This document shows, piece after piece, positions 48,302 through 58,800 of a stretch of 64,000 nt of DNA. The stretch's first letter is position 1. Every line of letters starts with the position of its first letter. The stretch comes from Bacteroidales bacterium UBA1180 (GTDB taxonomy: Bacteria; Bacteroidota; Bacteroidia; Bacteroidales; Paludibacteraceae). Below the pieces are notes generated by a model that saw nothing but the letters and a program-made list of their open reading frames with translations, was not told the DNA's origin and did not search any database. Where the stretch lies: the NCBI GenBank assembly GCA_002310195.1, contig DBYS01000016.1, positions 60,074 to 124,073 on the forward strand, written 5' to 3'. The position numbers and the translations under genes were made by a program.

Positions 48302-49741
48302 ATGAAGAAAAAGAACTTACCGCTACTCCCGTCCGTAACCATTACCGGTATAGGTGCGGAGGGCAAAGCCATCACTCGCGTGCCGATGCCAAACGGCGAA
48401 GGCGGAACGAGTGAGATCGTGTGCTTTGTGCCCTACTGCGTGCCTGGCGACGTGGTTGACCTGCAGGTAACGAAAAAGAAACACTCGTACATGGAAGCGC
48501 GCGTGGAGCGAATAGTCACATATTCCGACCAGCGCTGTGCGCCCGAGTGCCCGCATTACGGCGAGTGCGGCGGTTGCAAGTGGCAGATACTGCCTTACAC
48601 CGAGCAGTTACGCTACAAGCAGCAGCAAGTAGCAGATAACCTCACGCGTATAGGTAAAGTAGCCCTGCCGGAGATCTCGCCAATCATCGGCAGCAAACAT
48701 ATATACGAATACCGCAACAAACTGGAGTTCTCTTGTGCCGACAGAAAATGGCTGTCGTGGGACGCTATCCACGCAGCCGGCGGACTGGAGAACATCGATA
48801 CGTCATACGGCCTGGGATTCCATATACCGAACTGCTTCGACAAAGTGCTGGACATCGAGACCTGCCGTTTGATGCCCGACATCAACAACCGCATCCGCAA
48901 CGGAGTACGGACCTTTGCGCGCGAGCACGGACTGACGTTCTACAACGAACATTCGCACCAAGGGAAACTGCGCACACTGATCCTGCGCACGAACCATAAG
49001 GGCGAGATGATGCTGATCGTATCTTTCGGCGAGAAAGTCAGCAAGCCGTGCATGGCTCTGCTCGAATGGCTGCACAAGGAGTTTGAAGAGATAACCTCCC
49101 TACTCTACGTGGAAAACATGAAGATGAATGACACGATTGCCGACCAGGAAATACACGTGTACTACGGGCAGGATCATATCATCGAAGAGATGGAAGGCTT
49201 GCAGTTCAAGGTCGGACCGAAATCGTTCTACCAGACGAACACCGAGCAGGCGTACGAACTGTACAAGGTTGCCCGCGAGTTCGCAGCACTGACAGGCGAT
49301 GAGCTGGTATATGACCTTTATACAGGCACAGGTACTATAGCCAACTTCGTTGCACGGCAAGCCAAGCAGGTGATCGGCATCGAATATGTGCCGGAGGCGA
49401 TAGAGGATGCAAAAGTTAATTCCGAGATCAACGGCATCAGCAACACGCTGTTCTTTGCCGGCGATATAAAGGACGTGCTCAGCGACGCGTTTTTTGCCCA
49501 GCACGGCCGTCCGGATGTGATCATTACTGACCCGCCGCGCGCAGGCATGCACGAGGATGTGATCGCCACTATCCTTCGCGCTGAGCCCAAACGGATCGTA
49601 TATGTGAGTTGCAACCCCGCTACGCAGGCACGCGATCTGGCGATGCTTGATGCGCTGTACAGCGTAGCAAAAGTGCAACCGGTAGATATGTTCCCCCACA
49701 CGCAGCATGTGGAAAACGTCGTACTGCTAATACACAGGTAA
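48302..49741 (+). CDS. rlmD: 23S rRNA (uracil-C5)-methyltransferase, RlmD-like
   Basis: This 479-residue SAM-dependent RNA m5U methyltransferase has an N-terminal TRAM domain (about 8-70) and an Fe-S binding cysteine set CPHYGECGGC (Cys83, Cys89, Cys92). SAM-binding residues are in VYDLYTGTGTIANFVA, and the motif TDPPRAGMH follows. The nucleophile Cys437 is in VSCNPATQARDL. It methylates a uridine in 23S rRNA; RlmD (U1939) is the closest match by architecture, but related RlmC/TrmA paralogues exist. It follows the amidase-like gene by 15 bases. Confidence 0.92.
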   Translation: MKKKNLPLLPSVTITGIGAEGKAITRVPMPNGEGGTSEIVCFVPYCVPGDVVDLQVTKKKHSYMEARVERIVTYSDQRCAPECPHYGECGGCKWQILPYTEQLRYKQQQVADNLTRIGKVALPEISPIIGSKHIYEYRNKLEFSCADRKWLSWDAIHAAGGLENIDTSYGLGFHIPNCFDKVLDIETCRLMPDINNRIRNGVRTFAREHGLTFYNEHSHQGKLRTLILRTNHKGEMMLIVSFGEKVSKPCMALLEWLHKEFEEITSLLYVENMKMNDTIADQEIHVYYGQDHIIEEMEGLQFKVGPKSFYQTNTEQAYELYKVAREFAALTGDELVYDLYTGTGTIANFVARQAKQVIGIEYVPEAIEDAKVNSEINGISNTLFFAGDIKDVLSDAFFAQHGRPDVIITDPPRAGMHEDVIATILRAEPKRIVYVSCNPATQARDLAMLDALYSVAKVQPVDMFPHTQHVENVVLLIHR

Positions 49742-49742
49742 A

Positions 49743-51149
49743 ATGATACAATTACTGATAACCCTATTCGTGTACTTCGTCAGTTTTACTGACAAGCCGG
49801 AGAAGACCGCACCGCAGTTGTCGCCGCGGGCGATAGAGCAACGCCGGAAGTGGAACATTCCGACGGACGAGATGGATTATCCGGTCAGTGGGATGTACCT
49901 TTCGCAACTGCGTGCAAAAGGTATCAAAGTGTATCACGTGAGCCGCTGGTTCAACGGAGCGACGGTGGAAATGGACGAAGAGACGGCAGTCTCGTTGAAG
50001 AAACTGAACTTCGTGAAGAGCGTGGAGATGACCCGCGATGACTCGGAGCACGACGCATATCTGTCGCGCAGGAAAATCAGCGCCGTAACGAATATAACGA
50101 GCGAGGATATGCAGGCTATGGCTATGCAGTCAGACAAACAACTGGCGCTATACAATCTGCTGCCGCTGCATGAAGCGGGATATCACGGACAAGGAATACT
50201 GATCACGATGTGCGACGGCGGGTTTATGGATGTGGACAAACTCAGCTGTTTCCGCCAGAAACAGGAGCTCGGACACTTTGACTTCACCGATGACGGCGAT
50301 GACTTTTACGGCGAGAGCGGAGCACACGGGCTGTACTGCCTGAGTCTGGTATCCGGCAAGACCGACGAATATACGGGCGCAGCTACCGAAGCCGATTACT
50401 ACCTGATGCGTTCGGAGGAATCAGAGCCAGAGTCACCGAAAGAGATGGATAACCTTGTGGCCGCGCTGGAAAAAGCAGACTCGCTGGGAACGAACGTTTT
50501 CTCGGTGTCGCTGGGTTACTCACTGTTTGATAACGAAGAATGGACACTTGAGTACAACATGCTGAACGGCAAGACCACACGCGCCAGTCGCGCAGCAACG
50601 ATCGCGGCAAGAAAAGGCATGCTTGTGTGTGTATCGGCAGGCAACGACGGTAACAAACCGTGGCATTACATCTCCTCGCCGGCTGATGCCGACTCGGTGC
50701 TGACCGTAGGCGCAGTGACGACGGACAGTGTGATAGGCGATTTCTCCAGTTTCGGTCCGAGTGCCGACGGCCGGATCAAGCCTGAAGTGTGCGCAGTAGG
50801 TGTACGCGCTGCCGTACTGGGCGTGAACGGTCAAGTCACGCACGGCAACGGCACAAGCTTCGCCGCGCCGCTGATGGCAGGTTTGGCAGCAACACTATGG
50901 TCGGCACTGCCTGACGAAAACGCCATGCAGATCCGCGAACGGATCATCCGTTCCGCCGACCGTTACGGCAATCCTGACCGCGATCAGTACGGCTACGGCA
51001 TACCCGATGCCTACGCCGCGTACCTGGGGCGCACCGCTACAATGAACGAGACGCCGGTCAGCAAACGCTCGGTCAAGTATATTAGGGGAAACAATCTGTA
51101 TATCGACTGCAACAGCAAGACGTACGATATATTGGGGAGAACTCGTTAA
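49743..51149 (+). CDS. Subtilase (S8 family serine peptidase)
   Basis: This 468-residue peptidase has a short hydrophobic N terminus (IQLLITLFVYFVSF) that may be a signal. A propeptide-like part (about 20-130) is followed by the catalytic domain. The triad is Asp158 (LITMCDGGF), His195 (GAHGLYCLS) and Ser372 (GNGTSFAAPLMAG), with the oxyanion Asn301 in VSAGNDG. It ends soon after the catalytic domain in YDILGRTR, a fragment that resembles the end of a sorting-tail strand, but no complete type IX sorting domain is present. It follows rlmD by 1 base and faces the SRP RNA gene. Confidence 0.92.
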   Translation: MIQLLITLFVYFVSFTDKPEKTAPQLSPRAIEQRRKWNIPTDEMDYPVSGMYLSQLRAKGIKVYHVSRWFNGATVEMDEETAVSLKKLNFVKSVEMTRDDSEHDAYLSRRKISAVTNITSEDMQAMAMQSDKQLALYNLLPLHEAGYHGQGILITMCDGGFMDVDKLSCFRQKQELGHFDFTDDGDDFYGESGAHGLYCLSLVSGKTDEYTGAATEADYYLMRSEESEPESPKEMDNLVAALEKADSLGTNVFSVSLGYSLFDNEEWTLEYNMLNGKTTRASRAATIAARKGMLVCVSAGNDGNKPWHYISSPADADSVLTVGAVTTDSVIGDFSSFGPSADGRIKPEVCAVGVRAAVLGVNGQVTHGNGTSFAAPLMAGLAATLWSALPDENAMQIRERIIRSADRYGNPDRDQYGYGIPDAYAAYLGRTATMNETPVSKRSVKYIRGNNLYIDCNSKTYDILGRTR

Positions 51150-51160
51150 GACACAAAAAA

Positions 51161-51256
51161 GGGAAGCGATCTACATCGCACCGCTACAACCTCTTACCCT
51201 TGCTTCGGTCAAGACCTGGGGGAGTTCAGAGGGAGCTGGTCGTGCAGGACTTCCCT
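51161..51256 (-). ncRNA. ffs: Signal recognition particle RNA (small bacterial type)
   Basis: On the minus strand this RNA of about 96 bases closes with GGGAAG/CTTCCC and contains the SRP core CTCCCCCAGGTC...GAAGCAAGGG and GTAAGAGG. The symmetrical loop partner AGCA that binds Ffh is present. The ten-base apical part reads TCTTGACCGA where E. coli has TCCGGAAGGA, so the tetraloop position is UGAC, not GGAA. The final helix is followed by TTTTTT and serves as terminator. A consensus promoter lies upstream. Confidence 0.82.
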
Positions 51257-51277
51257 ATATTTTGCTAAAAGCGGGTG

Positions 51278-51309
51278 CAAAGATAATACAATATTTTCAT
51301 ATTTGCAAA
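51278..51309 (-). promoter_or_regulatory. Promoter of the SRP RNA gene
   Basis: On the minus strand TTTG (51309-51306), 20 bases, TATCTTTG (51285-51278). It ends about 5 bases before the divergent helicase start. Confidence 0.8.
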
Positions 51310-51313
51310 TATT

Positions 51314-52783
51314 TTGCTCGAAAATTTCATTTCACATAGGATTTTCAGTAATCTGCGAACTCAAGCAGTCAATGCGGACGGTGAACCGGTACCGTTCGTG
51401 CCGAACGAAGGGCAGCGCGAACTGATCGACAAACTCGGCACGTTCCTGCTGGACAGCACCGAGGGCAAACTGTTTATCCTGCGCGGTTATGCAGGCACGG
51501 GCAAGACGAGTATAGTCAGTGCGCTGGTTCGGACACTGCGCAGTCTCGGGCAGAAATGCATATTGATGGCACCTACGGGTCGCGCAGCAAAAGTGCTCAG
51601 CCGCTACGCTTCATTGGATGAGCGTGTGCCGGCTTACACGATCCACAAGTACATCTACCGTCAGAACGAACTGGGCAAACAGTCGTTCAGCCTGGGTGAC
51701 AATCTGTTTCACCACGCGCTATTCATCGTTGACGAGGCATCGATGCTCTCGGATATCCGCGAACCGGGTTCGCCATTCGGCAGCGGTTGCGTGCTGGACG
51801 ACCTGATGCGGTTCGTGTACAACGGCCAGGGGTGTTCGCTGATGCTCGTAGGCGATACAGCGCAGTTGCCGCCTGTAGGACATTCGACCTCACCGGCATT
51901 GAGCGACGATTATATGGCACGGTACGCGGTGCCCAACCTGCATATCAGTTCGCACACGCTGACCGAAGTTGCGCGGCAAGCGGACAGTTCGGCCATACTA
52001 AAGAACGCTACGGCCATCCGCGAACATATAAGCGAGCTCTCGGAAAAATTGACGCCTGCAACCGGCGAACATGTGGCGATAGCGAGTGCGCCCGAACTGG
52101 TGCTACTCAGCGGTGCAGATCTGCAGCAGAGTCTGGAGAAGTCGTACAACGAGTGCGGCATGGCGCAAACGCTGATCGTAACGCGGTCGAACAAACGCAC
52201 GAACCTGTACAACCAAGGCGTGCGCGCGTATATATTATGGAAAGAGGACCAACTATCGTCCGGCGACCGGGTGATGGTGAACAAGAACAACTACTTCTGG
52301 GGCAAGGATTATGAGGGCGTAGAATTTATAGCCAACGGCGATATGTTCGAGGTGACGCGCATCAGGAACTTCCGCGAGCTATATGGTTTTCACTTCGCCG
52401 ATGCCACGCTGCAGAACGTTGATTATGAGGCCGAGCGGGAGATGGAATGCATCGTTTGGCTGGATATATTGCAGGCAGAGAGCGACGAACAGATTTATCA
52501 AATGCAGCAAGATCTGTTCTACCGTATAGCGGAAGACTATCCGGAGATACACAACAAACGCGAACTGATCAAGACGATATACGACTCACCGTATTACAAC
52601 GCCCTGCATATCCGCTATGCGTACGCCGTGACCTGCCACAAGGCGCAAGGCGGACAATGGCAGCACGTGTATATCGACCAAGGTCCTGTGCCCGATGAAC
52701 AACGCGACATCACGTACCTCCGGTGGCTCTATACAGCCCTGACGCGAGCAACGGAACAAGTGTATCTGATCAACTACGAATAA
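51314..52783 (+). CDS. ATP-dependent DNA helicase, Dda/RecD2-like (superfamily 1)
   Basis: This 489-residue SF1 helicase has Walker A GYAGTGKTS (58-66), Walker B IVDEASMLSD (about 140-149), the GDTAQLPPVG motif III (about 179-188) and the C-terminal UvrD_C_2 region with YAVTCHKAQGGQW and YTALTRATEQVYLI (about 437-487). Such proteins unwind DNA 5' to 3' and are often annotated as exodeoxyribonuclease V subunit alpha-like. The start chosen is a TTG at 51314; no ATG is available before the conserved part, and upstream in-frame sequence runs into the SRP promoter. A bidirectional terminator follows. Confidence 0.9.
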   Translation: MLENFISHRIFSNLRTQAVNADGEPVPFVPNEGQRELIDKLGTFLLDSTEGKLFILRGYAGTGKTSIVSALVRTLRSLGQKCILMAPTGRAAKVLSRYASLDERVPAYTIHKYIYRQNELGKQSFSLGDNLFHHALFIVDEASMLSDIREPGSPFGSGCVLDDLMRFVYNGQGCSLMLVGDTAQLPPVGHSTSPALSDDYMARYAVPNLHISSHTLTEVARQADSSAILKNATAIREHISELSEKLTPATGEHVAIASAPELVLLSGADLQQSLEKSYNECGMAQTLIVTRSNKRTNLYNQGVRAYILWKEDQLSSGDRVMVNKNNYFWGKDYEGVEFIANGDMFEVTRIRNFRELYGFHFADATLQNVDYEAEREMECIVWLDILQAESDEQIYQMQQDLFYRIAEDYPEIHNKRELIKTIYDSPYYNALHIRYAYAVTCHKAQGGQWQHVYIDQGPVPDEQRDITYLRWLYTALTRATEQVYLINYE

Positions 52784-52786
52784 ACA

Positions 52787-52814
52787 AATAGCCCGAGCAA
52801 ATGCCCGGGCTATT
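52787..52814. terminator. Bidirectional hairpin terminator
   Basis: AATAGCCCG and CGGGCTATT form a perfect 9-bp stem around a 10-base loop, directly after the helicase stop and 34 bases beyond the end of the convergent lipoprotein gene. The flanking T runs are short, so efficiency is uncertain. Confidence 0.75.
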
Positions 52815-52848
52815 GTTATGATGACTATGTCATCCGAGAAATTTGCGA

Positions 52849-53964
52849 TTACTCTTCGCATTTTTTCCACTTACCAGTGCTGTAATCAATCGCGAACTCT
52901 GTCTGATCACCGAACTGAATGTTCGGGTTGTTTTCTTTAAGTTCATCGTTTTCAGCATCGTAAGCACGAATCTCGTTGTCCCAGCCACTTACAGAGCCTG
53001 CGAACTTGAACTCGTCAGAAGCGTCGGCCTCAACAGTAGCCTCATACTTGCCATCCTGACCAGCAACCGGAGTCATAGCGATCTCAGTTGCATTCCAACC
53101 ATTGAACGAGCCAACGATTGACGGAACTTCAGCACCGCAGTCGTTTGTCGGAACAGTAAGAACCACGTGACGCTTAACCAGAACAACCTGAACGCACTCA
53201 GACTTGTTCCAACCACCAATCTTGAGGTAGAGCAGACCGCCGTTAGCGCCGATCTCTTTAACCTGACCATCGCCGGCAATAGTCGGCTCAATGTTCGAGA
53301 AGTTGCAGCTGTGCAGAGCAACGTCCTTAGCCTGGCCTTCCCAGCTAGCGTCACCAGCGTAGATCAAGCAAACCTTGAACTCCATAGCTTCAGCAGCAGG
53401 AACTTCTACCTGGAACCAGTTAGCGTAGCCTTCAACCTTCGTGAACTTGTAGATAGCGCCATCAACCGGAGTAGCAGCACCGTTTTCACCGATATAGGTG
53501 TTCTCGCCAGACCACACATAGCCGTCACCGGCCTCATTCGGCTCACCGAGCGTACCCTTCAGCGCGATACCGTTGCACTCCGAACCGGCAGGAATCTCAA
53601 TAACAACGCGCAGTTTGCCGGCAGCAGGAGCGTCCAGGTCAGGAGCACCACCTTCGCCACCACCATCATTAGCAACAGTTACATCAACAGTAGCAACAGC
53701 CTTGCCAACAGTAGCTGTGATAGCAGCACTACCCTCAGCAACAGCGGTAACAGTACCTTGCTCGTTAACAGTAGCAACAGCAGGGGCCGACGAAGCCCAT
53801 GCGATTGTACCCGAAGCTTTCTCTACGGGGATCGTGTAGGTCTCACCAACCTTCAAACTCATTTTGTTGAGTTTCAGTTTGATTACGTCAGTGTCATTTT
53901 TACATGCTACGAAAGCAAATGCAACGATTGCCAACATAGCAGCAACAATCTTGTTAAATTTCAT
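52849..53964 (-). CDS. Surface lipoprotein with Big2 and CBM-like domains (SusE/SusF position)
   Basis: This 371-residue lipoprotein has lipobox FVAC (Cys21). A Big2-type Ig domain (about 30-97; LKVGETYTIPVE, GTVTAVAEGSAAITATVG) and a Gly/Asp linker (about 98-112) lead to a central beta domain (about 113-270). The C-terminal part (about 284-371) contains VGSFNGWNATEIAMTPVAGQ and YEATVEADASDEFKFAGS, the pattern of starch/glycogen-binding CBM48-like modules. In the SusE/F position after susC-susD it would hold alpha-glucan at the cell surface. The alpha-glucan assignment is inference from that domain. Confidence 0.8.
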   Translation of the reverse strand: MKFNKIVAAMLAIVAFAFVACKNDTDVIKLKLNKMSLKVGETYTIPVEKASGTIAWASSAPAVATVNEQGTVTAVAEGSAAITATVGKAVATVDVTVANDGGGEGGAPDLDAPAAGKLRVVIEIPAGSECNGIALKGTLGEPNEAGDGYVWSGENTYIGENGAATPVDGAIYKFTKVEGYANWFQVEVPAAEAMEFKVCLIYAGDASWEGQAKDVALHSCNFSNIEPTIAGDGQVKEIGANGGLLYLKIGGWNKSECVQVVLVKRHVVLTVPTNDCGAEVPSIVGSFNGWNATEIAMTPVAGQDGKYEATVEADASDEFKFAGSVSGWDNEIRAYDAENDELKENNPNIQFGDQTEFAIDYSTGKWKKCEE

Positions 53965-54047
53965 AACTTTGATTTTTTAATTGTTAATTGGTTTATAATG
54001 TCATCCTTTGTGATGAGTTCAAATTTGGTGTACAAAACCGCGAGCGA

Positions 54048-55844
54048 TTAATAGCCCGGGTTTTGTACGATGTTGGAGTTAGCAACAACATCTCCCTCCG
54101 GAATAGGATAGAGCGTCATCTTCGCATCAAGTTCAACGACCTTGGTGTTCCATGAGTCTGGATTGTCATATGACTTGATATCGCCAGTCTTCTTCGCTCC
54201 ACGACCTTCCCATGTACGGGTAACGGTCGGACCAACGAACTGGCCGAAGCGGATGAGGTCGATACGACGACGTCCTTCGTGATAGAACTCGCGAAGCCAC
54301 TCGTCAAGCACTTCGTCATCGTTAAGCGAAGCGAGCGGTGTAGCGTGTGCACGCGAACGAACAGCGTTGATATCAGCCAATGCCTCAGAAGTCTTGCTCT
54401 GACGATAGCGAGCCTCAGCACGTGTCAGGAAGGCCTCAGCAGTACGCATAATAGGCACATCAGCGTCGCAGAACGAAGGATCGTGTTGCGGAGCAGCGTG
54501 GTCATCGTTGAGCGGGTGCAAGGTTGCATCGAACTCAGTAGAGTACAGATTCGTCCATTTGCAGATAGCCCAGCATGAATCAAAGCCGTCACCGTTATCA
54601 GGCACGAGTCCGGCAAAGCCCTTGACATTCAGCGTACCATCGCCCGGATCGACGTTCGTGGCAGAGAACATTGCACGGTCGTCACCAGCGATAGCCGGCA
54701 TATCGAACTCGTCGTATGCACCACCGAGAGCGATGATCTCGTTAGGCGTCTTACCCTGGAAGTTACCGAACTTAGCCACGAGTTCAGGCGATGTTCGCCA
54801 GCAGCCCCAACTGTTGTTACTCGAACCACAACCGTTCATCTTCGTGTTACGCGTGGAGCAGATGGTATATTGTGAACCAGCATACGAACGGATGAGTACA
54901 CCATCGCAGGCAGCGAGGAAGACCATCTCTTCACGAGCGACCTTGTCGTTATCGCCCATGAAAACCTCTGCATAAACAGGGTGCATAGTCGGATACGACT
55001 CGATCACTTTACCGGCAGCCTCTTCGGCCTTAGCCCACTCAGCCTTGCCAACATATACCTCAGCGTTAAGATACAGACGAGCAAGAAGCATGTAAGCAGC
55101 AGGCTTGGTTACGCGATAGATAGTAGTAGCGTCCTTGTCATACAAGTCCTGAAGGAAGCCGTGGTCAGCGTCACCTGTCGGGGTGTAGGTGGCCAGTGCC
55201 TCACCGGTCTTGCGGTTCTTATATACCTTGCCTGTGTGGCCGCCGTCGATCTCGTCGATAAGCCAGTTGTAGAGGCTCTCGCGGTCGATCTGCTCAGGGT
55301 TATTTGTAGCGATAGTAGCCGTGAACGGAACAGAACCAAACATATCCAACATATGGTAGTAGTTCAGCGCACGGATGAAACGCACCTCAGCACGTTTGTG
55401 TATCATCTCAGCGTCGGTCGTGCCCTCTGTCTCGTCGAGGAAAAGGTTCGACATCGTCACGGCATAGTTCAAACGGTTATACAGTTTGGAAACAAAGGGG
55501 TTAGCCGGGGTCCAAGCAAGCATCAACAAATCGGAGCAACCGGCATCACCACGCCATGTCCACCAGCCGGCGTCTGTCGGGAATTCGTTGAGCACGCACA
55601 GCGTACGATAGAAGCCCGAGTAGCCCTCGTCATCGGTGATGATATCGGCGTTGCCACCACCACCCGACTGACCTGTCTGTACGAACGCGCAGTACAACTT
55701 GGCATAGAGCGCGTCGATGACCTGATCGTGGTTCTCAGAATTAATCTGAACAGAATTCGGATCAATAGGATCCAGATTCATACACGCAGTGAACGTCATT
55801 GCTAACGCTGCTGCGATAAATAATTTAATACTATTCTTTTTCAT
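54048..55844 (-). CDS. SusD/RagB-like outer-membrane lipoprotein (PUL 2)
   Basis: This 598-residue SusD family protein has lipobox FTAC (Cys21). It contains the stretch CAFVQTGQSGGGGNADIITDDEGYSGFYRTL (about 51-81, in shorter recognisable pieces TGQSGG and DDEGYSGFYR), and ends EGDVVANSNIVQNPGY. This subtype is usual in PULs with SusE/F-like starch-binding proteins. It would bind oligosaccharide over the SusC barrel encoded 42 bases upstream. No signs of decay are visible. Confidence 0.94.
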   Translation of the reverse strand: MKKNSIKLFIAAALAMTFTACMNLDPIDPNSVQINSENHDQVIDALYAKLYCAFVQTGQSGGGGNADIITDDEGYSGFYRTLCVLNEFPTDAGWWTWRGDAGCSDLLMLAWTPANPFVSKLYNRLNYAVTMSNLFLDETEGTTDAEMIHKRAEVRFIRALNYYHMLDMFGSVPFTATIATNNPEQIDRESLYNWLIDEIDGGHTGKVYKNRKTGEALATYTPTGDADHGFLQDLYDKDATTIYRVTKPAAYMLLARLYLNAEVYVGKAEWAKAEEAAGKVIESYPTMHPVYAEVFMGDNDKVAREEMVFLAACDGVLIRSYAGSQYTICSTRNTKMNGCGSSNNSWGCWRTSPELVAKFGNFQGKTPNEIIALGGAYDEFDMPAIAGDDRAMFSATNVDPGDGTLNVKGFAGLVPDNGDGFDSCWAICKWTNLYSTEFDATLHPLNDDHAAPQHDPSFCDADVPIMRTAEAFLTRAEARYRQSKTSEALADINAVRSRAHATPLASLNDDEVLDEWLREFYHEGRRRIDLIRFGQFVGPTVTRTWEGRGAKKTGDIKSYDNPDSWNTKVVELDAKMTLYPIPEGDVVANSNIVQNPGY

Positions 55845-55886
55845 AATCGTAGTTATTATCGAATTGTAGTTATTTGTCGTGCAACA

Positions 55887-58800
55887 TTAGAAATTCAACG
55901 AAAGTCCTACAACCGTAGTCATACAACGCGGATACATATTGTAGTCAATACCGCCGGAGATTTCCGGATCAAGACCTTTGTAGCCAGAGATTACGAACGG
56001 GTTGCTAACAGTGCAGTAAACACGTCCATTCAGCTTGATGTCCTTCGGATCGAACGAATAACCGAGCGTAATATTGTCGCAGCGGAGGAACGAAGCTCTC
56101 TGTACGAAGTACGTACTGATACGTCCGTCGCCGAGCTCGTTACGCAGGTGGCAACCGTCATCGTAATAAGCAACATAAGCCTGACGGAGCACATTGTGGT
56201 AACCGTCGAACTTAGCATCATAAAGCGTAGTCACGTACTGCAACTGGTCTTGGAGAACCGAGTTGTACACGTAGTTACCGATGTTCGAGTGGAAAGCGAT
56301 ACCGAGGTCAACACCGTAGAATTGGAACTTTGTGTTGAAGCCCATGGTAACAGGAGCAGCAGCGCTGTGGTAGAAGATCTTATCCGAAGCTTCCAAGCTG
56401 TAGTCTGCGTCGCCCGGCAGAGCATCCGGATGCTGCTGATCAACGAGGTAGAGCGTACCCGTATTCGGGTTCATCTTCGACTCATATACGTAGAACGAGT
56501 TGGCAGCGTGACCTACAGCATTAGCCTGAACGTACGCACCGTTGCCAATACCCGAACCGGTGTTGTACTCATAATAACCCGGATCGTCCGAACCGGTGAG
56601 ATTCAGGATCTTGTTGTCGTTCCAAGCTACGTTATAGCCCAGATCCCACTTGAAGTTCTTCGTGTCAATAGCCACGGCGTTGATAGCGAACTCAACACCC
56701 ATGTTCGACAGCGAACCTACATTGCGGATCACGCGGGTCTTGAAGTTCGAGCCTGCAGCTACGTCCACCCAGTTGATCAGGTCATTGGTGAGACGATAGT
56801 AGTAGTCGATGTTACCCGAGATTCGGTTGTTGAGGAACGCAAAGTCAAGACCGGCATTGTATGTCGTGGTCTTCTCCCAAGTCAGGTCGGGGTTATATTC
56901 GTTCGGACGATAAGTCATGTAGTATACATAGCCGTCGTTACCGATAACGTAATCGGTACCGTCAACCTTGCCCGTCAGGTCAACCTGAGCAGGTGTCTCG
57001 CCGAGGGTTGACCATGCACCGGTCTGGTTCTGAACGAATACAGGCAGGTACTGGAAGTCTCCCTGGTTCAAGTTCTGCTGACCGGTAATACCGTAGCCGA
57101 GACGGAGCTTGAGGTCATTGAGCCAGTTAACATCCTTGAGGAAGGTCTCCTTGATCTTCCAACCGAGGGCGACAGAAGGGAACAGGCCCCAACGCACCTT
57201 AGGAGCGAAACGTGTCGAAGCATCAGCACGCAGCGTAACGGTAGCCATTACCTGGTTCCATCCTACCCAGTTGGCCCGACCGAAGAATGATAGCAATGCC
57301 GATTGTGTAGCGTAGGTGTAATCGCTGTAATCCTTCTTCTGCCCACGCAGAGCGGGATCGTTGTTCGTATCCGGATAAGTCTTCCAGCCTTCGGTATAGC
57401 TGTTACGATGGAACTTCTGGTACTCACCACCAGCCATGATGTCGAAATGCTGATCCTCAGAGAAATCCTTATAATACTGCGCGTACGCGTTGAACGAGAG
57501 GTTATACTTCTTCTCCCAAGTATATCCGGTATAGCCGTAATAGCCATTGCTTACATCTTGGATAAGACGGTCGATATCGGTGTTTTGCTTACCGTAAGAG
57601 TAGTCTGCACCAAAGTTAGCATGGATATGCAGATCTTCAAAGCCGTGGATCTTATAGTCTGCCTCAATGTTTCCTACAAACGAACCTGAATGTGCACGAT
57701 CGTTGGTATAAGCCAGTGTGTTGGCAGGGTTAGCTGCGGTCTGAGTGTTAAACTGATAGTTCCACTCAGAGTCATTCAGCGTGGCAGGCTGCGTACGTCC
57801 GAAGTATCCACCGAAAATCTGGTCAAGCACTGCCTGAGATGCGCCCAGTGTTGTACCGGTCAGATAACCGGTAGCCTCGCCCTTCACAGGAACAGTCGGG
57901 TCGTAAGCAATAGCAGCACCGGTCACACCCGGAGCATAGCGGTTGTAGATATACATTCCCTTGGCGTTCAGGTTGAACACAAGGTGCTTGTCGAGGAACG
58001 ACGGGTTCAAGTTGATCGACGCCGTTACACGTTGCATGTTCGAAGTCTTGATGATACCGTTCTGGTCAGTGTAGCCGATGGAAAAGCGGTAAGGCATGTT
58101 CTTTGTACCACCCATCAAGCTGATATTGTGGTCAGTGGAGATAGCCGTGCGGTATATCTGGCTCTGCCAATCCGTGTCAGAGTCACCGAGGTAGTTGAGC
58201 ACCTTCGGACGATAGGAATCGGGGTGCAGTACTTTGTCGTTATACAACTCCTGTGCGTAGTCACGCAACTCTGAGCCACTGAAAACGTCGATGGTTTTGA
58301 GCAGTGTACCGATTGATACGTTGCCGTTGTACGACACTTTCAGTTTCTGATTAGCAGAACCTTTCTTCGTTGTGATGATGATGACGCCGTTTGATGCACG
58401 CGAACCATAGATAGCGGTTGCCGAGGCATCTTTAAGCACGGTAAAGCTTTCAATATCGGCAGGATTAACCATTGCCAAGGGGTTAGCCACACCCTTGATA
58501 CCGTCGTTATCCATCGCCAGACCATCAATCACTATCAACGGGTCGTTCGATGCCGACAATGACGAACCACCGCGGACACGGATCGTAGCGCCGCCGCCCG
58601 GCGTACCGTCGTTCGTGGTAACTGCGACACCTGCAATCTTACCGGACAACATATCCGTTGCCGTTGTTTGCAGACCTTTGTTCATCTCATCGGGCTTAAT
58701 AGCCGTTACAGAGCCGGTTGCATCGTGTTTTTTCACAACACCGTAGCCGACTACTACGACTTCCTCCAAGAGCTCGGAATCCTCGCCCAAACGTACGTTC

